Of a stretch of DNA of 64,000 nt, positions 1 to 9,663 are shown in pieces. Source of the DNA: Coprinus comatus (Eukaryota > Basidiomycota > Agaricomycetes > Agaricales > Agaricaceae); assembly GCA_034638255.1 (NCBI GenBank), contig JAWPGT010000029.1, forward strand, positions 1 through 64,000, written 5' to 3'. Below the pieces are notes generated by a model, which was not told the DNA's origin, did not search any database, and saw nothing but the letters and a program-made list of their open reading frames with translations. Every line of letters starts with the position of its first letter. The first letter of the stretch is position 1. The position numbers and the translations under genes were made by a program.

Positions 1-49
1 CCCTAACCCCCCTAACCCCCCTAACCCCCTAACCCCCTAACCCCCTAAG
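1..49. repeat. terminal telomeric repeat array (CCCTAA with 3 to 6 C)
   Basis: The sequence opens with tandem units CCCTAA, then two with six C and three with five C, each ending TAA. Read from the other strand this is TTAGG followed by a variable G run. This marks the physical chromosome end, with the G-rich strand running outward to the left. The number of C residues changes from unit to unit, unlike a uniform TTAGGG array. The array stops at base 48-49 and retroelement sequence follows with no spacer. Confidence 0.95.
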
Positions 50-1384
50 ATGCTACAACCTATCGTTAAAAGTGCTTCTACCGTGATAACGGGCACTAAA
101 GATATGGTTATGAAGCTCAAACAGATTTCTCTTCCGTCTGCTAAGTTCGATAGCAGTAAAGGACTGAAACGGTTATATTTCATCTCTGGCGACGTCGTTG
201 CCTTCTACCCAAATATAAATATTGATAAAGCACATGAGTACGCTTATAACGCTTTAGAGGAATATTTGGCGTATGATGAATCTATAGATGTAACCGATGA
301 AGCACAAGTTCGCAAAGCAGCTGATACTTTGCTACTTTTTAGGGAGTGCTTGACAGTCACGGATAGTAATCTTCTTCTCAAATTCGACGGGAAATATTAT
401 AGACAGAATCGTGGTCTGGCAATGGGTATGGCATCCTCACCAGATCTTGCCAACATTTATGGTTGGCAACAAGAACGAGACAGTCCAATATTATCACACC
501 CCGATGTACCTTATTACGGAAGGTATATAGATGATTGTTTTGGCGTATGCTACGCAAGTAGTGCACAAGAAGTCTTAGAACTTTTCCAAAATAATATTAA
601 CTTCTACGGATGCGAGATCAAGTGGTCAGTATCGGACAGTCATATGACGTTTCTTGACTTGACGCTGTTCATTGAGAACGGCAGGGTTGAATGGAAGCCC
701 TACAGGAAACCACTGAACCACTTTGAACGAATCCCATGGATCAGCTCTCACCCGGAATATGTCAAACGCGGCACATTCTTAAGTGAACTGAGTCGGATAG
801 CCACACTTAGCTCTCGTATTGGTGATTACGCAGAGGCATGTAGAGAAGTCGCGGATATTTACATTGCGCGTGGTTATCCCCCTAGATTGATATCAACATG
901 GATAAGACAAAACTACCAAGTACGTTGGGATGCGCGGTATAATGAGAATACTGCTCCTTTGGCACCAGTACTTGTCCTCAAGTCTGAATACAATCTATCC
1001 TGGGATTATTTTAACGTTCAAACATTAGCAGAACGGATGAAGGCCGGATGGCGAGTAGCAATGCGCACAATCGCCTTCAGTGATAAGGAGCTATTAGCAG
1101 AGCTTCCTCCTGAAATCGCTGCAACCAAACCTGACTTATCTCTTCTTCGTGGTCCCCTTAGAAATAAGGCCCACCCAGAAGCTCATTCGTCTTCGATGAG
1201 TGATGCCCGTGTATACGGGAGTCTGTTACGTCTGGATAAGCTTGGTCTTCTTGATAGGCGAGTACTTATTAGTAAACGTCGTACAACACAACTAATCGAT
1301 CTTGTTTCGATTTGGAGAAAATCCGTTCTCGAGCGTCGTGACCGCCAAGTGCAATCAACACTTGACGACTGGGTTGTTCGTTGA
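50..1384 (+). CDS. Penelope-like reverse transcriptase, N-terminally truncated
   Basis: The 444-residue frame contains RT motifs in order: motif A (DVVAFYPNI, about residues 48-56), motif B (GLAMGMASSPDLANIYG, about 122-138), the catalytic YIDD box (159-162), motif D (MTFLDLTL, about 199-206) and the Penelope-type region around 218-235 with RKPLNHFERIPWISSHP. The FYPNI form of motif A and the conserved SSHP segment are typical of Penelope-like elements and not of LTR or LINE elements. The ATG at 50 is an internal methionine that happens to follow the telomeric array; the frame meets a stop inside the repeats just upstream, so fingers motifs 1-2 and any N-terminal domain are missing. The C-terminal 200 residues show no GIY-YIG endonuclease, matching the endonuclease-deficient class. 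The frame is open to a TGA with no lesions, which suggests recent insertion. Confidence 0.88.
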   Translation: MLQPIVKSASTVITGTKDMVMKLKQISLPSAKFDSSKGLKRLYFISGDVVAFYPNINIDKAHEYAYNALEEYLAYDESIDVTDEAQVRKAADTLLLFRECLTVTDSNLLLKFDGKYYRQNRGLAMGMASSPDLANIYGWQQERDSPILSHPDVPYYGRYIDDCFGVCYASSAQEVLELFQNNINFYGCEIKWSVSDSHMTFLDLTLFIENGRVEWKPYRKPLNHFERIPWISSHPEYVKRGTFLSELSRIATLSSRIGDYAEACREVADIYIARGYPPRLISTWIRQNYQVRWDARYNENTAPLAPVLVLKSEYNLSWDYFNVQTLAERMKAGWRVAMRTIAFSDKELLAELPPEIAATKPDLSLLRGPLRNKAHPEAHSSSMSDARVYGSLLRLDKLGLLDRRVLISKRRTTQLIDLVSIWRKSVLERRDRQVQSTLDDWVVR

Positions 1385-2281
1385 GGCCCTGAGCCTTTGA
1401 TGAAACTCTTAGTACGGCGGGATGCTTTCCATCCACAGGTTATGTCTATGCCCCCGGATTAAACACTTGCCGGGGAATAAAATAAGTGTAATACCATATT
1501 TGAGCATGGGTAGCAATATGATATGGTAGGCATGGACTTTATAGCTGGCGTCGTGTACGTCAGTCCGGTAATCAGCCCATTGATTACTGGGAGACCTGGG
1601 AATTCATCTCAATGGAACAGACGGACGTCTTAGGTGACGGACCACCTCTTCGGAACTTAACTGCTGAATTTAGTAAGCAGCCTATCTATAGTCGTGAAAA
1701 ATAGTCAGCTAATGAATCCTTGAAAGTGCATGCCCATTTATGATCTCTTACTGAGGGCATAATCCAGCTAGGAACTTTTGCGGTACGTACTTACAATACA
1801 CATGTGTCTCAGGCATACTAACCGTATGTCTCCCCCTAACCCCGAACCCAAACCGGTAACTGTGTGGTGCATTTACCGGCGGGCCGGGGGAGGTCACCTG
1901 ACAGGTCCCATCACGTGACTAACTTTCTATTGTAAGTACCCGCCTTTTCATGTCAAGTTGAAAAGATAACTAATTTGAGTTTGTATACAGTATAACAGCT
2001 TATGTCATGTAATGTTTCCCACGGTTGACCGTGGTTTTGGCTTAGGTAATATATTGTATATAATAAAAGTATTAGTCATCCTTTTATTATTTATTTTGTA
2101 GTCAGATTCCATCTCCGACCAATATTTCAAACTCCCCTTAAAATTAGTTATAAATAGTACTGAGTATTAATTAGGTGTAGATTATGTAAGTAGTTCACAC
2201 GTTCCTAGATTTGGTTGTCTCAGACAACGTCCTTTGGTATAATAAATCAATACCATTGGCTGGATTAGGTAAGATGATTGA
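1385..2281 (+). other. non-coding 3' region of the retroelement, hairpin-rich
   Basis: No plausible reading frame exists here. Short perfect hairpins are visible, for example GTAATCA...TGATTAC at about 1569-1588 and a CCCCGG...CCGGGG stem at about 1452-1477. A single telomere-like unit (CCCCCTAACCCC) lies at about 1832-1843. The region joins the RT stop to the ribozyme and presumably carries signals for RNA processing or target-primed reverse transcription; that role is inferred. Confidence 0.5.
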
Positions 2282-2337
2282 TAACCAAAGGTGCCTGATG
2301 AGCCTTATAAAGGCGAAACAGGGAGTTGCAGAGGTTT
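2282..2337 (+). ncRNA. type I hammerhead ribozyme of the Penelope-like element
   Basis: The conserved core is intact: CTGATGA at 2295-2301, stem II GCCTT/AAGGC at 2302-2306 and 2310-2314, and GAAA at 2315-2318. A minimal stem III follows (C2319 with G2325, loop AGGGA), then GTT at 2325-2327, which places cleavage after 2327. Stem I forms from TGC (2292-2294) with GCA (2328-2330) and, after an internal loop, AACC with GGTT. A very short stem III is characteristic of hammerheads carried in the terminal repeats of Penelope-like elements, which may act as dimers. Orientation matches the RT. The fold was drawn by eye; energy and activity are untested. Confidence 0.82.
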
Positions 2338-2396
2338 CCTCTGCACTTGTTGCACCCTCGGTTCGCTTCGCTCACCTCGGTTGCAAGTTAGGTTTT

Positions 2397-2418
2397 CCTA
2401 CCCCTAACCCCCTAACCC
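2397..2418. repeat. interstitial telomeric repeat at the retroelement 3' junction
   Basis: The tract reads CCTA, CCCCTAA, CCCCCTAA, CCC in the same orientation as the terminal array. It is taken as the remnant of the telomere onto which the retroelement was reverse transcribed. Confidence 0.85.
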
Positions 2419-3205
2419 AGATAATTAGGTAGAATTGCATATGCATGTGAGATGCGTTTTATTTCCAAGTATGCCCCATACTTGGAATAGCATATAGTTA
2501 GGTACAAGGAATAATACTATTAGGTTGTAGAAAAGTAGGTAGAATTGGGTAAAATAGCTCTGAGTCCAATGGTATGGCTAACACAAACAAGCAGATCAAG
2601 GTGAGAATCAATGCACTCAAAGTGTAAACCTGGATCATTAATATTAGAGATGTAGTCATCATCAATTTTTATCCTGTGCGTTCAGCTCAACAACACAATT
2701 GCCTGTTCACTCTTCTTCTCTCTTTCTAGGAGCTCCAGCTTCAACAGATGTAGTGTGTGGACAGGTTGACGATCGAAGGCATCTTCTGTGGCAAGTATAT
2801 TCCTGCGATTTCTTGCCTGTGTATAGGCTTCCTCTTGTGGGATACCACCATTGATGTTGTCTGGGTCTTTGTAGGCTTCCAGAATGAGCAAGACATCAAA
2901 AGGATCATGGAGAGTGTGTTCATCCATGCCATCCATGGGAGTAGGGAAGGAAGGGAATGTCCTAATTATATTCTATCAATAACTACACTTGTGGTTTGGG
3001 AAGAAGTACAACCTGACAGGACTTGGACTTTCTTCTAAGTGATGATGATACTGCCTCATGAAAGCAGATAGGACAGGCATTATAAGTAGAGGGATTGAGA
3101 TGATGATGGTTTTGTGATAAGAGATGGTTTTGTGATCGAAAAACTGATCTTTTGATGTGAGATTTCCCACGGGCATTCAAGCTAAATTGATTGATATAAA
3201 GGTAG
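2419..3205. other. subtelomeric spacer, no supported gene
   Basis: AT-rich sequence between the internal telomeric tract and the MAD1 gene. A minus-strand frame at 2682-2936 encodes 84 hydrophilic residues but has no recognisable domain, no convincing neighbouring exon and no start context, so it is not called. Confidence 0.6.
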
Positions 3206-5143
3206 TTAATTACTATTCCTCCTCTCCTTTTCCTTGTCCCAACATTCCAAGGTAACACTAGCCATAAAACCAGGCAAAGACTGTTCCCCTTCGATCCAAT
3301 ACCTCATCATCTCTGGTAAATCCTGAGGTCCACCATCTCCCTTTGCGACAAGTTGCATTTTCATACCACCTTCTTCCTTTGGTTGAAATACAAAGGAGGC
3401 ATTGAGATCGAATACAGAGGTAACTCTAACCTGACCATTCTGATAAAAAGCTAATTTTACGCCAAGGATTGAAGTGATTGCTTCTCTAAACTCTGCGGAT
3501 TTTGAAGCAAAGATTTGTTGTAATCGAACGAGTCTCTTTTCGCGTTGTTGAAGTGATTGTTGTAGTTGTTGATTTTCTTGTGATAAGATTTCTAGACTTT
3601 GTCTTGGAACCATGCCTTCTATGTTTTCGTTGACGGTGTTTGAAGGAGTGATGGATTCGAGATCTTTAAGTCGACGTAGGAGAGCTTCGTTTTCTGCTTT
3701 GAGTTTGTCGAGGGATTGTTGACGAAGATTGAACCATTGAGATTCTGGATTATCGGCAAGACATAGAACACGGGTTTTAGGAGGAATGTGTCTACCACCA
3801 GCTATTTCTCCTGATAGTTCGAATAGTTGTTGTTCAAGGTTCTCGATAGTTTCAAGATGAGACTCGACTTGTTTGGTGGACTCTTCGAGGGATTGTTTGA
3901 GAGATTCTGATTCTGCGAGTGCTTTTTCGAGATCTTCGTGCGATGCGGTGGGCTTGGGAGATTCGATTTGGGTGAGGAGAGAAGTGTTTGTGGATTTGTA
4001 TTCGTCGAGAAGGGATTCTAGGTGTTGGACGCGTGTTGATTCGTCGGGTAGTTCTACCTCGTTTTCGTAACTCTTGAGCATGGCGTTGAGGAAGGAGAGT
4101 TCTTTGTCGAGAGACTTGATACGTCCGTCTCGTCTGTGGATCTTGTCCTTGAGGAGTTTGATGGAGGAGGTGAGGGATTCGATGGTTGAGAGAGCAGAGG
4201 AGTGTTGTGACTGGAGATTTGCATGCTGAGACTCGAGGTGACGCAGAGTAGCGGTTGTTGAGCCGTGTTCCTCGAGGAGGTGTGCGTGGTCTAAACGGAG
4301 AGAGGAGAGAGTCTGTGTGAGATCGACGGTTGGAGTGGATGGCTGAGGAGTGTCTAGACGTCGTGCATCGAGTTCTGCCTGGAGCTGGGCAACATTGAGA
4401 CGGAGAGCATCTGTCACCTGAAGCTTTGCCTCGAGATCTCTGTTCTTTTCTCTGAGACCTGGACAGAAGTCTGCCTGTCGCGTAGAACGGTGAGTTCTCT
4501 GTCGAGACGTGTGTTTGTGGACTCGAGCTGACGGAGATAGTCTGCCTGGCGATGGAGTTCGTCTCTGACACACCCATGCCCTCGTCCTCTCTTCTTGAGG
4601 ATTGCAGACCGTCCTTTTCCTCCAAGGCGTGGTCTAGTTGGCCCTGAAGATCTATGAGAGCATCTTCGTGAGCCTGGGCCAGTTGGCGAGACTGTTCGAA
4701 CTGTTGTTGAAGAGAAGCGTTCTGAGCGTGAAGTGTGGTGATAGTAGACTGGTGCTGAGATATTGTGAGAGAAGAGGAGCGTTGGAGAGAGGAATGTTCG
4801 TCTCTGAGGTCAGCCAGGTCTTCTCTGAGTGCAGCAACGGTAGATCGCAGAGTTCTGAGCTCGGCATCGAGTGCTTTCTGGAGATTGTCAGCCAAAGTAA
4901 TTAATTCTGGATTTAAATCACCTTTTCAGCACGGTCAGCGTCTCTGGCCTTTGTGTGCTCAGCGTCTCTCTCAGCAAAGTAGCGACGGTCTCTCTCCAAC
5001 CTCTCGACTGCCATCTCCTTCTCCCTCAGCCTGCTCTCCAGCTCTATCTTGCCCGTCTGCAGCCCAATAATCTGTCGTTCGAGCGAGGTGTGTTGGCGTT
5101 TGGCTGCATTCTGCTCGAGCTCAGAGACTGCAGTGCGTTTCAT
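3206..5143 (-). CDS. MAD1: spindle assembly checkpoint protein MAD1
   Basis: MAD1 sits at nuclear pores and unattached kinetochores and recruits MAD2 to delay anaphase. Four exons (5143-4922, 4877-4610, 4541-4509, 4458-3206) give 591 residues in one frame, with introns of 44, 68 and 50 nt. Almost the whole protein is predicted coiled coil, as in the family. The C-terminal about 110 residues match the MAD1 globular RWD-like domain: KRLVRLQQIFASKSAEFREA, then TSVFDL, MKMQLVAKGD and SLPGFMASVTLE, aligning with the kinetochore-targeting head of other MAD1 proteins. The start ATG at 5143 gives a Lys/Arg-rich coil beginning MKRTAVSELEQ. It is somewhat shorter than human MAD1. It is transcribed divergently from the DUF262 gene with only 34 bp between the two start codons. 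Confidence 0.88.
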
Positions 5144-5177
5144 AAGAGACAAGAGGATACAAACAAGACACAACAGA

Positions 5178-7237
5178 ATGTCAGACTCGGACGACGACGA
5201 ATACCACGAATACTCCATCTCTGGCGCTCTCAAGCCTCCAAGAGCAACATCCTACACTGCTCAGGCTCTCTTTGGTACCTTTTCTCTCCTTTTTCTTTTC
5301 TTTTTCTCACAATTTATCAGACCAGATCGTCAGCAACGACATCGACCTCGAGCCAGAATACCAACGAGGTCGGTATCACCACAAAACGCGTCTTTTTCTC
5401 CTGCTCATCCTTCTGTTAGACGTCGTCTGGCCAGAGTCAAAGCAAATAGGCCTCATAGACTCCATCTTTCGCAACTACTACATTCCACCCGTCATCTTTG
5501 CAGTCACCGCACATGGAGATGGCTCAGAAACCCGTGTCTGCATCGATGGAAAACAACGTCTCACCTCCATATACCGTTTCATGCTTGGTCTCGTATGTCC
5601 TTGTTTCTCCGCTTGCCTTCCAACGCTCATTTTTTCCATAGATTCCACGTACGTTCATCTTACCTATGAAAAAAAAAATACACCTCTCACCAACAAAAAT
5701 AGACCACGACCGTACCATAGGTTCCAAACACTGGTATCAAGACTCGGTCTCCCACACCTCTGCAAAACGTCGCAACATCCTACCAGAACGTTATCGCAAA
5801 CTCTTTTGCAACAAACAAATTGTCTGCATCGAATATTCAGACATCACAGATCGCGACGAACGTGAAATCTTCCAACGCGTTCAGCTCGGAATGGCCTTGA
5901 CCCCAGCTGAAAAACTAGGCGTAGTCAAAACTCCACGAGCAGATTTCATTCGATACCTTCAAAATAGATTCTTCAACGACGACGATCCATCTCCCACCCA
6001 ATCAACCTCATCCACTACTTCCTTACTTTCTTGGGACAGATCAAGAGGAAACGACTTTAGATGTCTAGCCACTGCTTTATATTCATTCGACCGATACCAA
6101 ACCTCAGCTACACCTTCCTCTTCTACTCCAACTATCATCCTCACCCCAACCATCATGCAACTCGAAAAATGGTTAAGCGATAAAACCATACCCGTCGAAG
6201 AAGATTTGAGCATCCTAGTTTCAAACGCATTCGAAATCCTATCCTCATTACCCACCCCCTCTTCTCCATCACCATCATACACAAAACAACTCAAACGAGC
6301 AGTCAATCCACCCAAAATTGCTCCCATCGAATTCATCACTATCGCATTAATGGTTATCATCGTTCATCCCTTTATAGAACCAGAAGAGATTTTGAAGAAA
6401 GTTGGGGATATGAGAGAGAATGTTAGGAAGGAACATGTTGATATTCGAATGAATTCAAAGGTTGGAAAGACCTTGGCAAAGTTTGTTGAAGACCTTGTGA
6501 AACAATGTGGAGCATTCCAACATGAAAAGAATAAACCGAAACCCGAACTTAAATCCAAATCTCGAGCAAAAACAAAACCGAAACCGAAATCAACATCAAA
6601 ACCAAAACCAAAACCAAAACCTACAGCGAAAGGAAAGGAAAAGGAAAAGAAGAAGGTTGAAGTTGAAGTTGAATCGGAAGATGAAGAAGAAATCGATGAA
6701 CTAATGGAAGCTGACTCCGATCCACCTCCTTCTCTCGCTACTACTAACAACGCAACATCTCATCCTTCATCATCTTCATCACCTTCACCACTACTCGCAA
6801 GACAAAAACAAACCGTTCGTAAATCATCAGGAGGTCACGTCCCACGTAAAATCATTCGTCCAACTACTCCCGAATCCCCAAGTGCATCAACATCTGGTTC
6901 TGAAGATCAATCTGATGCCGATAGTGTACATTCAAAATCGAAATTGGGACCTGGAGGAATAAAAAGAAAGATATCGACGAGTGCGGAGGTTTCGGATAAG
7001 CCTGCTAAACTTTCTAAAACGTCTTGGTCTTCTACTCCAACTCCTACACCTAGCGCTAGTGTTGGTTTAGCTGCTATCAGACAAAAGAAAGCTTTATATC
7101 TACAAAAGATGGAATTGGAAAAGGCTGCAAAAGAGAAAGAGAAAGAGGGAATGGGAATGGGAATGGAAGTTGAAGAAGAAGAAAAAATTCGGGATGAGAA
7201 TGGAGTACAACGAGAAAAGGAACATAAAATTGAGTGA
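5178..7237 (+). CDS. DUF262 (GmrSD N-terminal-like, ParB-fold) domain protein
   Basis: Exons 5178-5274, 5321-5368, 5420-5592, an inferred 7-nt exon 5642-5648 and 5721-7237 give 613 residues. The DUF262 signatures are clear: EPEYQRDVVWPESKQIGLID, then IPPVIF, the core VCIDGKQRLTSI, and further on IFQRVQLGMALTPAEKLG. In bacteria this domain is the NTP-dependent nuclease half of GmrSD-type defence proteins; fungal copies are widespread and their role is unknown. The C-terminal half is low complexity: KPKP repeats, a Lys/Glu-rich acidic stretch (ESEDEEEIDELMEAD) and Ser/Pro-rich tracts, suggesting a nuclear protein. The 72-nt segment 5649-5720 is also open in frame, so an alternative 637-residue form without the last splice is possible. 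Confidence 0.85.
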
Positions 7238-7810
7238 TGATCGGGTTTTGTATACTTCTTGATCGTGTTTTTTTTTTTTTTACAAGTACCATTGCTCTCT
7301 TTTTTTTTTCCTATGAGATATAATTATGAAATTCGATTTCGACTACATACTATTTTTTAATCGTTACCTGTCCGTTTTCACAAAACTCTTTTTGTCCAAT
7401 GGTTTTTGTCGTTGATAATATCAATCATTGTCTGTCGTAAATATGATGCGATGATACGAACAGAAGTCATAACCTTTCGTTTTTCTTTTTGTTACTCTCT
7501 CTCATTGGGCTATTCAAGTTTCTTAATGTAAACGAACAACAGCTTGTTCGAAAACTTGTATCTAACGATAGGAACAACCCTCTCGTCCGAGAAAGTTGCA
7601 AATGAAATACTGCAGAAGTTTTTGGTATGGCGCACGCGTTGTTATTATATAAATTTATCAGACGTATGTTATGTTTCGAACGAAGGTGATGATTGATGTG
7701 AGAAAATTTAAGATGCAGTACGTCTTTCAGTAGAGTTAGTTAACCTATATTACACGATGCACTGAATTCTTCCAATCAAGTACATAACATAACAAAAATA
7801 TATAATTTAT
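7238..7810. other. intergenic, no gene seen
   Basis: Convergent 3' ends. The first 80 bases hold two T tracts that fit termination of the DUF262 transcript; nothing else is evident. Confidence 0.6.
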
Positions 7811-8667
7811 TTAACAACCATCGCCTCCGTCGTTATTAAGAACAGAGGGAAGTTGAGAAGCAATACAAGACCGAGGAACAAAGAACCAGATTACCTGACC
7901 ATATTCTGGTACTGTTGCCCGGACCATACTTGCAACCCTATCACGAGTGGAATATCTATAACCACCTCCACTAGTTGTAGCCATATTGAATGGAACCGGG
8001 TTTTGGAATGTTCCAGTTTGAAAGTTAGAATCCTACATTGTTGTTATTCATGGGATTACAAATTGAAGTATACGACTGGTGAGGGTGAACTCACCACGAA
8101 GTAATTGTAGAATCCCTGGCAGCCGGATAAGTTAAGGGGAACAACAATTGCTCCATTTCCTTGATGAGGCGGTGAATCAAAATCCCGACCAAAGTGGTTC
8201 CTATCGCATAGAGTTGATGCCGTAGCATCAGAGCAAGAAGATGCAATTCCCGTCACCCGTGAGTTGAGGTCTAAAGCCTATTTTCAAGCCATTATACATC
8301 ATATAGTAACCATTCCATTCTACGGTGCTTACGGATGGGACGAGCCAAGTACAAAAGTTTCCCCCAGTTCCTCGATAACGACCATAATGGTAGTTGGTGC
8401 TATCTGTGGACTCAACGTCGAAACGTTGACCTGCAATAGCAGTACCCATGACATAACCACATCGTTTATTAGCTATCCATCCACCAGCTGGTAACACCCC
8501 TGAATTGGAACAAGTGGCTGGTTTTGGGACGTTTCCTTTCATTCTACAATGTCACTTTTTAAAGGTCTACAACTTCCATGTAGCATCTTTTACGAACCAA
8601 TCAAAGTGTACTGGTTGATCGCCGATACAGTGGAGAAGAGAGAAAGGATTATAAGTGCTTGAAACAT
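7811..8667 (-). CDS. secreted orphan protein
   Basis: Four exons (8667-8594, 8543-8311, 8270-8095, 8032-7811) give 234 residues in one frame. The first 16 residues are a signal peptide (MFQALIILSLFSTVSA). The mature protein is Gly/Thr/Ser-rich with several Cys (in PATCSNSG, KRCGYV, NFCTW, SSCSD, TLCDR, SGCQG, RSCIA), ending NNDGGDGC, so it is probably disulfide-stabilised. I do not recognise a family. The upstream flavoprotein and this gene are about 1 kb apart and divergent. The 40-nt second intron is short but restores the frame with GT and TTAG borders. It could be a lineage-specific secreted or effector-like protein; that is a guess from size and signal peptide. Confidence 0.72.
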
Positions 8668-9601
8668 CAACGTCTGTGAGTTTGGATTGCTTGCTTCCTC
8701 TAGTAGAAAGGAGTCAGTATTTAGCCTATTGTCTTGAGTTGTAACCACGTGGGTTAGCCAAGACTAGGCAATTATGTAGTGCCATTATTTATGTACATGA
8801 TTGCCAACGAGCATATGCTACTCGAAGAAGGTTGTGGGGTGGAGTTCTGTATGAGAAAGGGAACCATGTCTACACAAAAAAAAATGAATGACTGTCACCG
8901 ATGTAGAGGTTTTCATATACAGATCCCTTTTGAGTTCGGTTAAGAATTGATATATTTAGTTGATTGGTTTTGCAGGTGATCTGTGTATTCGTCTTGAGGA
9001 ATTCTGGCCTCGAGTATCGTCGGTGTTTGCCGGTAATCGATAAAATTAGTATGTTTTCCGGGTTCCCACCCTTCACCCAAACTTCTCCATGTTCTGAAAA
9101 CCCGATATTGAACAAAGCACCTACCTATTCATCGATGCATAACTCAAACGCAATATAAATAATTCAAAAAATACCTTGCCATAAAAGACAAATGATGCTT
9201 TGGACCGGCACGATCATGGATGAACAATTTCTCTGCGGTGTTAATCCTGAGAGCGGTGAAATCTCGTGGGATCGATATCAGTATTTCAATGTGCACGGTG
9301 ATAGGCGCAGTAACCATGCCTTCCTGGCCAATGTGGTCCCTAGATCATGTGCGCTTACCCTTCTTACCCTTCCCAAACCCATCATTCTGTTATAGTATCT
9401 TTGTGTAGTAGGACTACATATACGAACCCCAACAAATGGAGAAGATGATGGGTTTAACCTGGAAAACAACAATTCAACAGGCCACATGTCATACATTAGA
9501 GAAGACCTTGCTTCTCAGAGAATCAGCTGAATGGTATGTCGATTCAGTCAGATGAAAGAGTAAGCCTGTGATTATTGTACGACACAAACAGGTCGTAAGT
9601 G
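8668..9601. other. divergent intergenic region
   Basis: About 0.9 kb between the start of the secreted orphan gene and the flavoprotein promoter. Small frames occur but none shows codon structure, splice continuity or a domain. Confidence 0.6.
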
Positions 9602-9609
9602 TATATATA
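9602..9609 (+). promoter_or_regulatory. TATA box of the flavoprotein gene
   Basis: TATATATA lies 55 bp upstream of the ATG at 9664, a normal spacing for a TATA-driven fungal promoter. Confidence 0.5.
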
Positions 9610-9663
9610 GTGCAAAAAATCTAGCTTCAAATACTAACCTTGCATAGCGTCAAGTCGAGCATA

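Larger units (their letters stand above)
50..2396 (+). mobile_element. 5'-truncated Penelope-like retroelement, telomere-attached (Coprina/Athena-like)
   Basis: The element carries a Penelope-type reverse transcriptase, a long structured non-coding 3' region and a hammerhead ribozyme near its 3' end. Telomeric repeats touch it on both sides (1-49 and 2397-2418). No GIY-YIG endonuclease motif is visible after the RT. Endonuclease-deficient Penelope elements of fungi and rotifers are known to prime on exposed telomeric G-strand ends; this places their 3' end inward next to telomeric repeats and leaves them 5'-truncated toward the chromosome tip, which is the arrangement here. The element is cut inside the RT fingers, so this copy is incomplete and cannot itself be active. 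The exact inner border is taken from the first telomeric unit. Confidence 0.85.

Noticed and set aside
1700..1735. Possible second hammerhead core (CTAATGA ... GAAA) in the retroelement 3' region
   Set aside because: The core has A in place of the essential G and no stem II can form between the two boxes.
2682..2936. 84-codon minus-strand frame in the subtelomere
   Set aside because: Composition is protein-like, but there is no domain, no continuing exon and no supporting context.
4459..4609. Apparent double frameshift in MAD1
   Set aside because: Two canonical GT-CAG introns (68 and 50 nt) restore a continuous 591-residue coiled-coil protein.
5178..7237. DUF262 protein as a bacterial-type defence nuclease acquired recently
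   Set aside because: The gene has several normal fungal introns and a fungal-style disordered tail, and DUF262 genes are widespread in fungi; nothing here indicates recent transfer.
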